From assembly GCA_020698575.1 (NCBI GenBank), contig CM036258.1, forward strand, positions 20,108,795 to 20,172,794: 64,000 nt of DNA, written 5' to 3'. Under the pieces are notes generated by a model that saw nothing but the letters and a program-made list of their open reading frames with translations, ran no database searches and was not told the DNA's origin. The stretch's first letter is position 1, and every line of letters begins with the position of its first letter. This document shows, piece by piece, positions 63,951 to 64,000 of this stretch. Origin of the DNA: Bostrychus sinensis (taxonomy: Eukaryota > Chordata > Actinopteri > Gobiiformes > Eleotridae). Both the position numbers and the translations under genes were made by a program.

Positions 63951-64000
63951 TGGGTCTTATGCTGGCATAGCTGTGTGACCAATTTGTGATCACAGTGGTG

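Overview
The window is nuclear DNA of a ray-finned (teleost) fish. The evidence is multi-exon genes with GT-AG introns, vertebrate-specific proteins, AT-rich intergenic DNA full of microsatellites, and fish-type dispersed repeats (a tRNA-derived SINE, a Tc1/mariner remnant, an RTE-like 3' tail and short inverted-repeat elements). No database was available. Gene names rest on recognising the conceptual translations, and exon limits on reading splice sites and checking that codon phase is kept.

Layout, left to right. 1-8,800: gene-poor DNA with an E2F-site cluster at the extreme left, a G-rich island, a SINE and a dead Tc1/mariner element. 8,826-10,458 (-): mycl (L-Myc), two coding exons, with its 5' exons and promoter to about 11.2 kb. 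11.2-20.4 kb: repeat-rich, mostly non-coding DNA with a 25-bp minisatellite, a long (TA)n tract and a few unassigned coding-like fragments. 20,475-20,678 (-): an unrecognised short ORF with a good signal peptide beside a CCAAT-containing promoter-like stretch. 21,740-27,896 (+): mfsd2a, 14 coding exons. 29,100-31,369 (+): a ZP3-type zona pellucida-domain gene, 8 exons, starting about 175 bp after the mfsd2a poly(A) signal. 32,323-46,786 (-), with a 5'UTR exon at 55.2-55.6 kb: nhsl3 (KIAA1522), with one 4.4-kb proline-rich exon and two alternative first coding exons. 57,232-59,281 (+): sync (syncoilin), 4 coding exons. 59,964-62,485 (-): rbbp4, 11 exons. 62,763-63,950 (+): zbtb8os (archease), 7 exons, complete.

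From memory of the human map, nhsl3-sync-rbbp4-zbtb8os reproduces the 1p35.1 order, while mycl-mfsd2a is the neighbouring pair of 1p34.2. The ZP gene sits at the seam. Convergent pairs (ZP/nhsl3 and sync/rbbp4) have very short 3' spacers. The sync/rbbp4 spacer contains a G9-A-G6 tract resembling the G5AG5 element linked to termination between close genes. rbbp4 and zbtb8os share a 277-bp bidirectional promoter.

The genes do not form one pathway. They cover growth control (mycl), chromatin (rbbp4), lysophospholipid/DHA transport (mfsd2a), egg coat (ZP), actin/cell-shape scaffolding (nhsl3), muscle intermediate filaments (sync) and tRNA ligation (archease). The observations most worth a second look are: the ZP protein whose usual membrane anchor is replaced by a 160-residue charged tail; a perfect palindromic double E-box just upstream of its start; a near-perfect 32-bp-arm hairpin with flanking direct repeats in a sync intron; a 32-bp perfect palindrome in a ZP intron; and the possible small secreted-protein gene at 20.5 kb.
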